A DNA stretch of 64,000 nt from Ruminococcus sp. GTDB lineage: Bacteria > Bacillota > Clostridia > Oscillospirales > Ruminococcaceae. This document shows, piece after piece, positions 42,749 through 51,938 of this stretch; position 1 is the stretch's first letter, and every line of letters begins with the position of its first letter. The position numbers were made by a program, and so were the translations under genes. Under the pieces are notes generated by a model. The model made no database searches. It was not told the origin of the DNA and saw only the letters and a program-made list of their open reading frames with translations. Location: the NCBI GenBank assembly GCA_021199305.1, contig JAJQIH010000025.1:59112-123111 (forward strand). Direction: 5' to 3'.

Positions 42749-43240
42749 TTATTTACAAAGCTCCTCTTGAAGCTTCTTTTCTTTAGCAATTACACCTTCA
42801 ACCATTGCCTTCTTTTCGTCCTCGAGCTTTAAAGCTAACTCCTCATCGTCGATAGCAAGCATCTGAACTGCTAAGGTAGCGGCGTTTTTAGCACCGTTTA
42901 CTGCAACAGTTGCAACAGGGATACCAGACGGCATCATAACAGTTGCCAAAAGTGCGTCAAGTCCTTCAAATGTAGACTTTATAGGAACGCCGATTACCGG
43001 CAATGTTGTATGCGCAGCAATTACACCCGCTAAGTGAGCTGCCATTCCAGCAGCGCAAATGATAACGCCGAAGCCGTTTTCCTTAGCGTTCTTTGAAAAC
43101 TCAGCAGCAAGGTCAGGCGTTCTGTGCGCTGACATAATATGTGCTTCGTATTCTATTCCGTACTTCTTTAATACATCAAAAGCTCCCTTGACAACTGGTA
43201 AATCGCTGTCAGAACCCATTATAATTGCGACCTTTTTCAT
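42749..43240 (-). CDS. purE: N5-carboxyaminoimidazole ribonucleotide mutase
   Basis: About 163 residues, class I PurE. The phosphate loop [14 protein letters not shown], active-site His in [15 protein letters not shown] and [14 protein letters not shown] are visible. The ATG at 43240 lies 8 bases after GGAGG; the longer frame from 43285 crosses a terminator. No purK is adjacent. First gene of the pur operon, preceded by a leader ORF and terminator. Confidence 0.96.
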   Translation of the reverse strand: MKKVAIIMGSDSDLPVVKGAFDVLKKYGIEYEAHIMSAHRTPDLAAEFSKNAKENGFGVIICAAGMAAHLAGVIAAHTTLPVIGVPIKSTFEGLDALLATVMMPSGIPVATVAVNGAKNAATLAVQMLAIDDEELALKLEDEKKAMVEGVIAKEKKLQEELCK

Positions 43241-43261
43241 TTCAGTTTCCTCCGAATAAAA

Positions 43262-43305
43262 TTTTTCAAAAAACAAAAACTGCAACTCTTAAAAAAGCTG
43301 CAGTT
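43262..43305 (-). terminator. Terminator/attenuator upstream of purE
   Basis: AACTGCA and TGCAGTT arms (43299-43305 with 43278-43284), a 14-base loop that can add CTT/AAG pairs, then TTTGTTTTTT on the minus strand. It lies between the leader ORF stop and the purE ribosome site, so RNA polymerase must read through to express the pur genes. Confidence 0.75.
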
Positions 43306-43309
43306 ATAA

Positions 43310-43411
43310 CTATGCCGTTTTTATATTTGAGTACAATAAGTCGAGGATACCGCACCCAGCTGTCGACATCCCCATTGAAGAAGTGCAATAAACGAAAATG
43401 TTTTTTATCAT
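43310..43411 (-). CDS. 33-residue leader peptide upstream of purE
   Basis: A small ORF with its own ribosome binding site: AGGAG lies 8 bases before the ATG at 43411, and TAG is at 43310-43312, five bases before the terminator hairpin. The peptide starts MIKNIFVYCTSS, then has a Met/Gly/Ser-rich middle with a second Cys at 20 (STAGCGILDLL), and ends NIKTA. It resembles no family I know. Its position between promoter and terminator suggests a leader peptide that controls read-through, or a small secreted or signal peptide with its own terminator. Confidence 0.6.
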   Translation of the reverse strand: MIKNIFVYCTSSMGMSTAGCGILDLLYSNIKTA

Positions 43412-43438
43412 TACAAATTCTCCTGCCCCAAAAACTCA

Positions 43439-43458
43439 GTTCGCACGACTGTGCAAAC
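43439..43458 (-). promoter_or_regulatory. Leader hairpin 5' of the purE leader ORF
   Basis: GTTCGCAC and GTGCAAAC arms (8 pairs including one G-U) close an AGTC/GACT tetraloop, a few bases after the expected transcription start. May protect or regulate the leader. Confidence 0.5.
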
Positions 43459-43472
43459 CTATCACACATATT

Positions 43473-43501
43473 ATTGTACCTCAAACGGAAGAAAATTTCA
43501 A
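43473..43501 (-). promoter_or_regulatory. Promoter of the purine operon
   Basis: Read leftwards, TTGAAA (43501-43496), 17 bases, TACAAT (43478-43473). Start near 43466. No purine riboswitch core is seen downstream. Confidence 0.7.
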
Positions 43502-43563
43502 CTGTTTTTTCATAAAAAATAAAGAAAAATCAATTCTCGTTCTTGTCTATTTTGCTTAACCGA

Positions 43564-43770
43564 TTACATAGACATATTCTTTCTGAAAATATCGTTGTTC
43601 TGAATCCTTTCCATTTCTCTGTTGTAAGCGTGGATTTTGTGACTTTGCTCAAGATATTGCTCCTGCTGGAACTTGCTCATTGCGCTGAATTCACCCGACA
43701 AAAAAGCCTTTGAATTTAGCGCACAATAAACCTCCGGCATTGCGGTAAACCGCCAAAGTTCGTTTTTCAT
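43564..43770 (-). CDS. Small protein translationally coupled to pflA
   Basis: A 68-residue protein I do not recognise. Its ATG overlaps the pflA stop (ATGA at 43767-43770), which favours real, coupled translation. The N-terminal part holds WRFTAMPEVYCALNSKAF; the second half is helical, charged and Gln/Glu-rich (FQQEQYLEQSHKIHAYNREM). Not like YfiD spare glycyl-radical subunits: there is no RVSGYAV motif. Confidence 0.5.
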   Translation of the reverse strand: MKNELWRFTAMPEVYCALNSKAFLSGEFSAMSKFQQEQYLEQSHKIHAYNREMERIQNNDIFRKNMSM

Positions 43771-44504
43771 CTTATCTTCTCCTTGATTTTTTCAAATTGT
43801 TTCAGTATTTCTCTTGCTTTATTTATCTGTTCATCGTTTGCAGGCTTAACGCTGTCAAGCGAGTAGTCAAGACCCAGCTCCTTCCACTTGTGAACTCCCA
43901 TTGTGTGGTAAGGGATAAGCTCTATTCGCTCTATATTTTCAAATCTGCTTAAAAACTCGCCCAGCCTTTTAAGTTTTTGCTCGTTCAACGTATAGCCTTC
44001 TAAAATAACCTGTCTTATCCAAACAGGCTTGTTTATAGCTTCTGTAAATATAAGCGTTTTGATTGTGTTTTTGTTGTCCAGCCCTGTTAGCTCTATAGAA
44101 CCTGCGACATCAATATCCTTGATGTCTAAAATTATAAGGTCGCTTGCTTGTATCGCTTCTTTTGACTTATCAAGCTCTATTGCGCCTGATGTGTCAATTG
44201 CGCAGGAAATGGAATATTTGTGAAGCTTATCTATAAGCTCAGCTACAAATTCCGCTTGCATAAGAGGCTCGCCGCCAGAAATTGTGACGCCGCCTTTCTG
44301 GATAAAGCTTTTGTAGCTTAATACCTTTTCGACTACCTCGTCTGTTGTCATTTTGTATCTGGCGCCGCTTAAATTCCAGCTGTCGGGGTTATGGCAATAA
44401 AGACATCTCAAAGGACAGCCCTGCATAAAAATTACAAAGCGTAAATTTGGCCCGTCGACTGCACCTAAGCTTTCAAACGAATGAATAAAACCGAGCTTAC
44501 TCAT
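43767..44504 (-). CDS. pflA: Pyruvate formate-lyase activating enzyme
   Basis: A 245-residue radical SAM enzyme that makes the glycyl radical on PflB. The [4Fe-4S] motif is Cys30-x3-Cys34-x2-Cys37 (GCPLRCLYC), followed by HNPDSW typical for PflA, and the SAM-binding GGVTISGGEPLMQ. It overlaps the pflB stop (TGATG). Confidence 0.96.
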   Translation of the reverse strand: MSKLGFIHSFESLGAVDGPNLRFVIFMQGCPLRCLYCHNPDSWNLSGARYKMTTDEVVEKVLSYKSFIQKGGVTISGGEPLMQAEFVAELIDKLHKYSISCAIDTSGAIELDKSKEAIQASDLIILDIKDIDVAGSIELTGLDNKNTIKTLIFTEAINKPVWIRQVILEGYTLNEQKLKRLGEFLSRFENIERIELIPYHTMGVHKWKELGLDYSLDSVKPANDEQINKAREILKQFEKIKEKIR

Positions 44505-46711
44505 CAGAGCTTCTCGTGGAAGGTTCTGTTAATTACTTCTTGCTGGTACTCTCTTGGAAGCTTTATAAAGTTTACAGCGTAGCCGGAAACACGAATTGTA
44601 AGCTGGGGGTACTTTTCAGGGTTTTCCATTGCATCAAGAAGCGTTTCACGACGAAGGACATTTACATTGATATGGTGTCCTGTTTCCTTTGAATACCCGT
44701 CAAGCAGAGATACTAAATTTTCCTTTTGCTCCTCCTTTGATTTACCCAGAGAATCGGGAATAATTGAAAAGGTATAGGAAATTCCGTCCTCAGAAAATTC
44801 AAATGGTAGCTTTGAAACGGACATTAAAGATGCAACGCTTCCCTCTTTATCTCTGCCGTGCATAGGATTTGCTCCCGGAGCAAAAGGCTCGCCTTTTTTC
44901 CTGCCATCAGGAGTTGTACCTGTCTTTTTGCCGTAAACGACATTTGAAGTAATAGTCAGAACACTCATTGTAGGCTTTGCATTACGATAGGTTTTAAGCC
45001 GCTTTAGCTTTTTCATAAACTCGGTTACAACTCTTACAGCTAACTCGTCAGCTTTATTGTCGTTATTTCCAAACTTCGGGTAATCGCCCTTGACCTCAAA
45101 ATCAACTGCTATGCCATTTTCATCTCTTACAGGTGTAACACTTGCAAACTTTATAGCTGAAAGTGAGTCGGTCACAACAGAAAGACCTGCTATCCCGCAC
45201 GCCATTGTACGGACAATATCCTCGTGATGAAGCGCCATCTGAAGCCGCTCATAATCGTACTTGTCATGCATAAAGTGAATGATATTCAAAGCGTCGATAT
45301 AGACCCTTGCCAACCACTCAAGCACAAGGTCGAATCTTGACCACACCTCAGAAAATATAAGCTCGCCTTCGGAAACCTCTGGTATTACAGGCGCTACCTG
45401 TTCGCCGCTTATTTCGTCTTTTCCTCTGTTTATTGCGTATAAAAGAGCTTTGGCAAGATTTGCTCTTGCGCCGAAAAACTGCATCTGCTTGCCTATTCTC
45501 ATAGCTGATACGCAGCAGGCTATTGCATAATCATCAGTAAAGAGAGGACGCATTATATCGTCGTTTTCATATTGAATTGACGAGGTATCAATAGAAACGG
45601 AAGCTGCATATTTTTTGAAGTTTTCAGGCAGCTTATCGCTCCACAGCACCGTAAGATTTGGTTCAGGCGCAGGTCCTAAATTTTTAAGTGTATGCAAAAA
45701 GCGAAAGCTCATTTTTGTCGCCATACTTCTGCCGTCTATACACATTCCACCAATTGATTCGGTTACCCAGGTAGGGTCGCCCGAAAAAAGCTCATCGTAA
45801 GCGGGAGTTCTTAAAAATCTCACCAGACGAAGCTTCATAATAAAGTGGTCAACTATTTCCTGAACGTCGCTTTCGGTGAGCCTTCCCAGCTCTAAATCCT
45901 TCTCGGCGTAAATATCCAGGAAGGTTGAAACTCGCCCTAAGCTCATAGCCGCTCCGTTTTGCTCCTTGACGGCGGCGAGATAGGCAAAATACAGCCACTG
46001 CACCGCCTGCCTGAAGCCTTGCGCCGGGCCGCTTATATCAAAGCCGTAGCCTTCAGTCATTTCCTTTAGCTCATAAAGTGCTTTGACCTGCTCGGCGATT
46101 TCTTCTATATGCCTGATATTTTCCTCGCTTGTACCGAGCTTCTGAGCTTCATACTTTTCCTCGTTTTTATACTCGATTATTCTGTCTACTCCAAAAAGAG
46201 GCACTAATCTATAGTCGCCGATTATTCTTCCCCTTCCGTAAGCGTCGGGAAGTCCTGTTATAATGCCTGAGTGCCTTGCCTTTTTAATTTCGCTGTTATA
46301 GACATCAAAAACTCCGTCGTTGTGTGTTTTTCGATATTTGAAAATTTCCTCAATTCGCTCAGGCAGACTTCTTCCGTAAGCTTTAAGGGAAGTATGAACC
46401 ATTCTGATTCCGCCAAACGGCATAATAGCACGCTTAAGCGGTTCGTCAGTCTGAAGTCCTACTATTTCTTCAAGCTCCTTGTCGATATATCCAGGCTTGT
46501 GAGAGGTAATGGTTGAAATTGTTTCTTCGTCAATATCCAGAACGCCTCCCGCTTCCCTTTCCTTTTTCATTAAATTCAGGACTTCATCCCATAGCTTTTT
46601 TGTCTTTTCTGTCGGCGGCGCCAAAAAGCTTTCATCACCCTTGTATTCTGTATAATTATCAACTATAAAATCCCTTACATCAAGCGTTTCCATCCACGAG
46701 GTTTTGCTCAT
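44504..46711 (-). CDS. pflB: Formate C-acetyltransferase (pyruvate formate-lyase)
   Basis: A 735-residue glycyl-radical enzyme splitting pyruvate with CoA into acetyl-CoA and formate during anaerobic growth. The active-site pair is Cys399-Cys400 (AIACCVSAM) and the radical glycine is Gly710 in [16 protein letters not shown] precedes the ATG. Followed by pflA. The 175-base gap to the divergent iorA shows no clear leftward promoter. Confidence 0.97.
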   Translation of the reverse strand: MSKTSWMETLDVRDFIVDNYTEYKGDESFLAPPTEKTKKLWDEVLNLMKKEREAGGVLDIDEETISTITSHKPGYIDKELEEIVGLQTDEPLKRAIMPFGGIRMVHTSLKAYGRSLPERIEEIFKYRKTHNDGVFDVYNSEIKKARHSGIITGLPDAYGRGRIIGDYRLVPLFGVDRIIEYKNEEKYEAQKLGTSEENIRHIEEIAEQVKALYELKEMTEGYGFDISGPAQGFRQAVQWLYFAYLAAVKEQNGAAMSLGRVSTFLDIYAEKDLELGRLTESDVQEIVDHFIMKLRLVRFLRTPAYDELFSGDPTWVTESIGGMCIDGRSMATKMSFRFLHTLKNLGPAPEPNLTVLWSDKLPENFKKYAASVSIDTSSIQYENDDIMRPLFTDDYAIACCVSAMRIGKQMQFFGARANLAKALLYAINRGKDEISGEQVAPVIPEVSEGELIFSEVWSRFDLVLEWLARVYIDALNIIHFMHDKYDYERLQMALHHEDIVRTMACGIAGLSVVTDSLSAIKFASVTPVRDENGIAVDFEVKGDYPKFGNNDNKADELAVRVVTEFMKKLKRLKTYRNAKPTMSVLTITSNVVYGKKTGTTPDGRKKGEPFAPGANPMHGRDKEGSVASLMSVSKLPFEFSEDGISYTFSIIPDSLGKSKEEQKENLVSLLDGYSKETGHHINVNVLRRETLLDAMENPEKYPQLTIRVSGYAVNFIKLPREYQQEVINRTFHEKL

Positions 46712-46817
46712 AAAAATCGCTCCTTTCTATGCTTTTAACATTTCCAGAAGAGCGAAAAATATTCAGGCTTAAAAGAACAGGTCTTGTTTTAAAAAATTGT
46801 CATATTACACAAAAATA

Positions 46818-46846
46818 TTGCAATAATCAGCGATTTATGGTATACT
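46818..46846 (+). promoter_or_regulatory. Promoter of iorA-iorB-HD-paaK
   Basis: TTGCAA (46818-46823), 17 bases, TATACT (46841-46846), 40 bases before iorA. Confidence 0.7.
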
Positions 46847-46886
46847 GTTAAAAACAAACAAATAAAACTCAAGGGAGATAATTTTC

Positions 46887-48614
46887 ATGAAAGAACTTAT
46901 GCTTGGCAACAAGGCATTTGCCAGAGGGCTTTACGAAGCAGGATGCAGCATTGTTTCGTCTTATCCTGGAACTCCTTCAACGGAGGTAACCGAGGAAGCC
47001 GCTAAATATGATGAGATTTACGCTGAATGGGCGCCTAACGAAAAGGTAGCTATGGAGGTAGCTCTTGGCGCATCTATTGCAGGAGCAAGAAGCTTTTGCG
47101 GAATGAAGCACGTTGGCTTGAATGTTGCGGCGGATCCGCTTTACACAGCTTCATATACCGGCGTAAACGGAGGAATGGTTATAGCTGTTGCTGACGACCC
47201 TGGAATGCACTCGTCACAGAACGAACAGGATTCACGTCACCACGCTATTGCTTCAAAGATTTTGATGCTTGAACCGTCCGACAGCAAAGAGTGTAAGGAA
47301 TTTACAAAAAGCGCATTTGAGCTTTCGGAAAGGTTTGACACGCCTGTTATAATTCGCCTTTCAACTCGTGTTGCACACTCGCAGTCGGCAGTTGAGCTTT
47401 GTGAGCGTCAGACTAAGGATATGAAGCCGTATGAAAAAAATCCAGCTAAATTTGTTATGATGCCTGGAAATGCTATTCGCCGCCACCCTGTTATCGAGCA
47501 GAGGATGAAGGAAATAGCTGAATATAGCGAAAGCTGTCCGTTTAATACAATTGAGGACAACGGAGCTAAGATTGGCGTTATTACTTCGGGAATATGCTAC
47601 GAATACACAAAGGAAGCTATGGGCGACAGCGTTAACATCTTAAAGCTTGGTATTGTAAATCCAATGCCAACAGAGCTTATAAAGAGCTTTGCTGAAAAAT
47701 GTGAGAAGGTTTATGTAATAGAAGAGCTTGACGATGTAATTGAAACGCATTGTAAAAAGATTGGCGTGGATGTTATCGGCAAGGAGCTTTTTGGCTGGTG
47801 TGGAGAAATTTCACAAAATATGGTAGCTGAAAAGTTATTAAGCGTTATGCCGCAATTTGACACGTTTGACGAAACAGTTCCGGTCAGACCGCCTGTAATG
47901 TGCGCAGGCTGTCCGCACAGAGGACTTTTCTACTGCCTTAAAAAGCTAGGTCTTACCGTTTCAGGCGATATAGGTTGCTATACGCTTGGAGCTACAGCTC
48001 CGCTTCAGGCAATGGATTCTACCATTTGTATGGGAGCATCGGTTTCTGCGCTTCACGGCTTTAACAAGGCGCTCGGCGAAAAAGCTGAAAAGAAGTCGGT
48101 AGCTGTAATTGGCGATTCGACATTTATGCACAGCGGTATGACAGGACTTGTAAACATAGCCTACAACTCAACAAACTCAACTGTAATTATTCTTGATAAC
48201 TCTATTACGGGAATGACTGGGCATCAGCAAAATCCAACAACCGGCAAAAACTTAAAGGGCGATCCAGCTTATGCGGTTGACCTTGAGGCTTTGTGCCACT
48301 CTTTAGGAATCGAAAGCGTGCGGGTAGTAGACCCATATCATATGGCTGAAACGGAAAAGGTTATAAAGGAAGAGCTTGAAAAGGCTGAGCCTAGCGTTAT
48401 AATTTCAAGAAGACCATGCGCACTGCTTAAATACGTCAAGCACAATCCGCCGCTTAAGGTAGATGAAAGCAAGTGTGTTGGCTGTAAGCAATGCTTAAAG
48501 GTTGGCTGTCCTGCAATTTCAATACATAACGGCAAGTGCGTAATCGATCATACTCAGTGCGTTGGCTGTGGAATTTGTGAGGAAATGTGTAAGCTCGGCG
48601 CAATCAGCGAATAA
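46887..48614 (+). CDS. iorA: Indolepyruvate:ferredoxin oxidoreductase alpha subunit
   Basis: A 575-residue thiamine-diphosphate enzyme subunit that oxidises arylpyruvates to arylacetyl-CoA with ferredoxin, or runs in reverse. It starts LMLGNKAFARGLYEAGCSIVSSYPGTPSTE; the middle has CAGCPHRGLFYCL and the TPP region GDIGCYTLGATAPL. The C-terminal two-cluster ferredoxin domain (about 525-575) has CVGCKQCLKVGCP and CVGCGICEEMC. First gene of the operon, good GGGAG site. Confidence 0.96.
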   Translation: MKELMLGNKAFARGLYEAGCSIVSSYPGTPSTEVTEEAAKYDEIYAEWAPNEKVAMEVALGASIAGARSFCGMKHVGLNVAADPLYTASYTGVNGGMVIAVADDPGMHSSQNEQDSRHHAIASKILMLEPSDSKECKEFTKSAFELSERFDTPVIIRLSTRVAHSQSAVELCERQTKDMKPYEKNPAKFVMMPGNAIRRHPVIEQRMKEIAEYSESCPFNTIEDNGAKIGVITSGICYEYTKEAMGDSVNILKLGIVNPMPTELIKSFAEKCEKVYVIEELDDVIETHCKKIGVDVIGKELFGWCGEISQNMVAEKLLSVMPQFDTFDETVPVRPPVMCAGCPHRGLFYCLKKLGLTVSGDIGCYTLGATAPLQAMDSTICMGASVSALHGFNKALGEKAEKKSVAVIGDSTFMHSGMTGLVNIAYNSTNSTVIILDNSITGMTGHQQNPTTGKNLKGDPAYAVDLEALCHSLGIESVRVVDPYHMAETEKVIKEELEKAEPSVIISRRPCALLKYVKHNPPLKVDESKCVGCKQCLKVGCPAISIHNGKCVIDHTQCVGCGICEEMCKLGAISE

Positions 48615-48639
48615 ATAACCATAAACGAGGTGTAAATAA

Positions 48640-49221
48640 ATGGAAACAAAATCTATTATGATAGTAGGCGTGGGCGGCCAGGGAACGCTGCTTGCTTCAA
48701 GACTTTTAGGCAGCGTTTTGCTCTCGCAGGGATTTGACGTTAAGGTAAGCGAGGTTCACGGAATGAGTCAGCGTGGCGGCTCGGTTGTAACCTATGTAAA
48801 ATACGGCGATAAGGTTTACTCCCCTATTGTTGACAAGGGAGAAGCTGACGTTATTATAAGCTTTGAACAGCTTGAAGCGGCAAGGTATTTGCCGTACCTC
48901 AAAAAGGGCGGTAAGATTATAACCTCTACGCAGAAAATTGACCCGATGCCTGTAATTACAGGCGTAGCTACATATCCTGAGGACATTTTAAAGAAGATTG
49001 AAGACAAGGGCGTAAGCGTTACGGCGGTTAATGCTCTGGAGCTTGCTGAACAGGCTGGAACTTCAAAGGCTTCTAATGTTGTGCTGATGGGAGTTGTGTC
49101 AAAGCTTACTGACTTTGATATTGACTCCTGGCAAAAAGCCATTGCCGAATGCGTTCCGCCAAAGTTTTTGGAACTTAACAAGAAGGCTTTTGAGCTGGGA
49201 CGTCAGGCTGTAAAGAACTGA
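48640..49221 (+). CDS. iorB: Indolepyruvate:ferredoxin oxidoreductase beta subunit
   Basis: A 193-residue partner of IorA, homologous to the gamma chain of other 2-oxoacid oxidoreductases. Begins MIVGVGGQGTLLASRLLGSVL and has SEVHGMSQRGGSVVTYVKYG, both family marks. Stop overlaps the next start (TGATG). Confidence 0.95.
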   Translation: METKSIMIVGVGGQGTLLASRLLGSVLLSQGFDVKVSEVHGMSQRGGSVVTYVKYGDKVYSPIVDKGEADVIISFEQLEAARYLPYLKKGGKIITSTQKIDPMPVITGVATYPEDILKKIEDKGVSVTAVNALELAEQAGTSKASNVVLMGVVSKLTDFDIDSWQKAIAECVPPKFLELNKKAFELGRQAVKN

Positions 49222-49736
49222 TGAAAAGGTCAACAAGTAAAATCGACAAGCTGACGCTTGCGATGATAAGCTACTACAAGAATGATCCTCGTCGGATTCA
49301 GCACTTTTTAAAAGTTCATTCGCTTGCAAGGCTGATTGGCAAATACGAAGGACTTGATGATAAGACGCAATTTATCCTTGAAGCAGCCGCTTTGGTTCAC
49401 GACATTGGTATAAAGCCAGCTGAAGAGCTTTACGGCAAGGGCGTTTGCGGCGGAGATTTACAGCAAAAGCTGGGCGTTGAACCTGCGGCGGCAGTTTTAG
49501 GCGGCTTGGATTTTGAGAAGGACGAAACAGACAGGATTTGCTATCTTGTAGCGCATCATCACACGTATAAAAACATCGAGGGGCTGGATTTGCAGATTTT
49601 AATAGAGGCGGATTTTTTGGTAAACGCTTACGAGGATTCGCTTTCAGGCGATGCAATAGAAAGCTTCAGAACAAGGATTTTCAAAACAAAAACGGGAACA
49701 GAGCTTTTGCGCACTATGTTTTGTGACAAGAGCTAA
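49221..49736 (+). CDS. HD-domain phosphohydrolase
   Basis: A 171-residue HD protein. Metal residues are visible in AALVHDIGIKPAEE (HD) with His in the first helix (IQHFLKVHSLARLIG) and LVAHHHTYKNI later. Substrate unknown; possibly a nucleotide. Coupled to iorB (one-base overlap) and just before paaK, so in the same transcript, although its link to aromatic acid metabolism is unclear. Confidence 0.85.
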   Translation: MKRSTSKIDKLTLAMISYYKNDPRRIQHFLKVHSLARLIGKYEGLDDKTQFILEAAALVHDIGIKPAEELYGKGVCGGDLQQKLGVEPAAAVLGGLDFEKDETDRICYLVAHHHTYKNIEGLDLQILIEADFLVNAYEDSLSGDAIESFRTRIFKTKTGTELLRTMFCDKS

Positions 49737-49771
49737 AACCCGTAAAAAAATAAACCAGGAGTTGATTGGCG

Positions 49772-51088
49772 ATGGAGAACGAAAAACGGTATCGTGACGA
49801 AAGAATCGAATGTATGTCCAGAGAGGAAATGAGAAAGCTTCAGGACGAGCGTCTTGTCAAGCAGGTTAAGCACGTCTGGGATAATGTTCCCTACTACCGC
49901 AAGAAAATGGACGAAAAGGGCGTAACGCCTGACGATATAAAGTCGCAGGACGACCTTTATAAGCTTCCGTTTCTTTCTAAAGCAGATTTGCGTGACGCTT
50001 ATCCTTACGGACTTCTTGCAACACCTTTGGCAGACTGCGTAAGAATTCAGTCTACGAGCGGTACTACAGGAAAGCGTGTTGTTGCGTTTTACACGCAAAA
50101 CGACATTGACATCTGGGATGAATGCTGCGCAAGAGCAATAGTTGCAGCGGGCGGTACAAACGAGGACGTTTGTCAGGTTTGCTACGGATACGGACTGTTT
50201 ACAGGAGGACCTGGACTTAACGGCGGCTCGCACAAGGTAGGCTGCCTGACGCTTCCGATGTCGTCCGGAAACACAGAGCGACAGATTCAGTTTATGAGAG
50301 ATTTAGGCTCGACAATTCTTTGCTGTACGCCGTCGTATGCGGCTTATATCGGCGAAACGCTTCACGAAATGGGTTACACAACCGACGATATAAAGCTAAA
50401 GGCTGGAATTTTCGGTGCAGAGCCCTGGACGGAGGAAATGAGAAGAGAAATCGAAAGACTTCTTGGAATCAAGGCTTACGACATTTACGGACTTACTGAA
50501 ATCAGCGGTCCGGGCGTTTCGTTTGAGTGTGAAGAGCAAACCGGAATGCACATAAATGAAGACCACTTTATCGCTGAAATTATAGACCCTGAAACTGGCG
50601 AGGTTTTGCCTGAAGGTTCAAAAGGCGAGCTTGTATTCACAAGCATTACAAAGACCGCTTTTCCGCTTCTTCGCTACAGGACAAGAGATATTTGCGTTCT
50701 TTCAAGGAAAAAATGCTCTTGCGGCAGAACGCTAGTAAAAATGACAAAGCCAATGGGCAGAAGCGACGATATGCTTATAATCAAGGGTGTAAACGTATTC
50801 CCTTCTCAGATTGAATCGGTTCTTCTGAAAATGGGAAATGCAACTCCTAACTATCAGATAGTTGTCGACAGAGTAAACAACGCAGATACGTTTGAAATCA
50901 AGGTTGAGCTTTCTGACAGTATGTTCACAGACGGAATTGATACGGTGGATGCGCTTGAGAAAAAGCTGTCTGCTGACATTCACAGCATTTTAGGAATCAA
51001 GGCTAAAATCAGTCTTGTTGCGCCAAAGAGCATTCCACGCTCAGAGGGTAAGGCAGTAAGAGTAATCGACAAGAGAAAGCTTGTATAA
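49772..51088 (+). CDS. paaK: Phenylacetate-CoA ligase
   Basis: A 438-residue AMP-forming ligase activating phenylacetate or indoleacetate. The ATP loop is IQSTSGTTGKRVV, then FGAEPWTEEMR and YGLTEISGPGVSFEC, and the C-terminal IKGVNVFPSQIES with Lys near the end (SEGKAVRVIDKR). With iorAB it can link arylacetate and aromatic amino acids, in either direction. ATG at 49772 chosen (CAGGAG about 10 bases upstream) over TTG 49766. Confidence 0.95.
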   Translation: MENEKRYRDERIECMSREEMRKLQDERLVKQVKHVWDNVPYYRKKMDEKGVTPDDIKSQDDLYKLPFLSKADLRDAYPYGLLATPLADCVRIQSTSGTTGKRVVAFYTQNDIDIWDECCARAIVAAGGTNEDVCQVCYGYGLFTGGPGLNGGSHKVGCLTLPMSSGNTERQIQFMRDLGSTILCCTPSYAAYIGETLHEMGYTTDDIKLKAGIFGAEPWTEEMRREIERLLGIKAYDIYGLTEISGPGVSFECEEQTGMHINEDHFIAEIIDPETGEVLPEGSKGELVFTSITKTAFPLLRYRTRDICVLSRKKCSCGRTLVKMTKPMGRSDDMLIIKGVNVFPSQIESVLLKMGNATPNYQIVVDRVNNADTFEIKVELSDSMFTDGIDTVDALEKKLSADIHSILGIKAKISLVAPKSIPRSEGKAVRVIDKRKLV

Positions 51089-51105
51089 GTCCGATTGAAA
51101 GCAAA

Positions 51106-51144
51106 AACAGCGTTTGGGAAAATTCCCAAACGCTGTTATTTTTT
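51106..51144. terminator. Bidirectional terminator after paaK
   Basis: AACAGCGTTTGGGAA (51106-51120) pairs perfectly with TTCCCAAACGCTGTT (51123-51137); T-run follows on plus. It adjoins the stop of the convergent CmpB-like gene. Confidence 0.9.
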
Positions 51145-51876
51145 TTACTTTTTTCTCCGCTCGAAGGTTATCTTGAAGTCTGTTAAAAGGTCAGATATTG
51201 AACGTTCTGAGCGAAACGGGAAGAAAAAGCGAAGCCTTCCCTTCTGCTTTTCCTGATAAGCCCGAAACTGTGATTTGATTTTTTCGTATCTGACGTAAAC
51301 GTCGTTTTCTTCGGCGAACTTTTTAAGCTTTGCCATAATGCTTGACGAGTAGGCAACATCGATAATAAATACACCGAAAAAAAGTCCTACAAAGAACGAG
51401 AACGCCAGATTGTTTGAAAGCCATTCAAGCGCATCAAGAATATATGGGTGAATCAGGAAGTAGTAAACGGCTCCTAAAATTGCCCAGGCAAGCGAAAATT
51501 TAGGGCAGATAAATCCCTTTATATTTCCCCACTCGTCAGAATAATCCCACAATCTGACGCTTGTAACCTTTAAGCCAATAGTTCCAGCAATAAACTCAAC
51601 TGCCGTCATACAAAGCGCCATTATAACAAACAGCACAGGCTTTTCTATGTACGGGTTTTCAATTATATCAAGCTTTTCAAGGCTTGCAATCAGGTAAAGC
51701 ATTACCAGTCCGCAGCCGTAAATCGGAAGATAAGGTCCGACGCAAAAGCCAGGGTTTACCCACTTGCCCTCCGGATTCATTTTCTTGTCGAAAAAGCGTC
51801 TGAAAAGAAGCTCTATGCACCAGCCGATAATTGAACCGATACAAAACAAAAAGGCTATAACTAAAAAAATGCTCAA
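51145..51876 (-). CDS. CmpB-like putative ABC transporter permease (PF06541)
   Basis: A 243-residue membrane protein with about six hydrophobic segments, starting IGSIIGWCIELLFRRFF, with NPGFCVGPYLPIYGCG and LWDYSDEWGNIKGFICPKFSLAW as in the CmpB family often named ABC permease without evidence. The cytoplasmic tail is basic. Appears to start with TTG at 51876, after GGGAGGGAG. Function unknown. Confidence 0.85.
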   Translation of the reverse strand: MSIFLVIAFLFCIGSIIGWCIELLFRRFFDKKMNPEGKWVNPGFCVGPYLPIYGCGLVMLYLIASLEKLDIIENPYIEKPVLFVIMALCMTAVEFIAGTIGLKVTSVRLWDYSDEWGNIKGFICPKFSLAWAILGAVYYFLIHPYILDALEWLSNNLAFSFFVGLFFGVFIIDVAYSSSIMAKLKKFAEENDVYVRYEKIKSQFRAYQEKQKGRLRFFFPFRSERSISDLLTDFKITFERRKK

Positions 51877-51893
51877 TTTTCTCCCTCCCTATT

Positions 51894-51932
51894 TAAAAAA
51901 ACAAAGTCCCCCGCAAAATGTACAAGGGACTT
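51894..51932 (-). terminator. Terminator after the 2-oxoacid oxidoreductase operon
   Basis: AAGTCCC (51904-51910) and GGGACTT (51926-51932) arms, then TGTTTTTTT on the minus strand. Confidence 0.75.
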
Positions 51933-51938
51933 AAAATG

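Noticed and set aside
43262..43501. Purine riboswitch upstream of purE
   Set aside because: No conserved G-box core loops were found; the structure is an ORF plus a terminator.
43564..43770. YfiD-like spare glycyl radical subunit after pflA
   Set aside because: No glycyl radical motif and no similarity to the PflB C-terminus.
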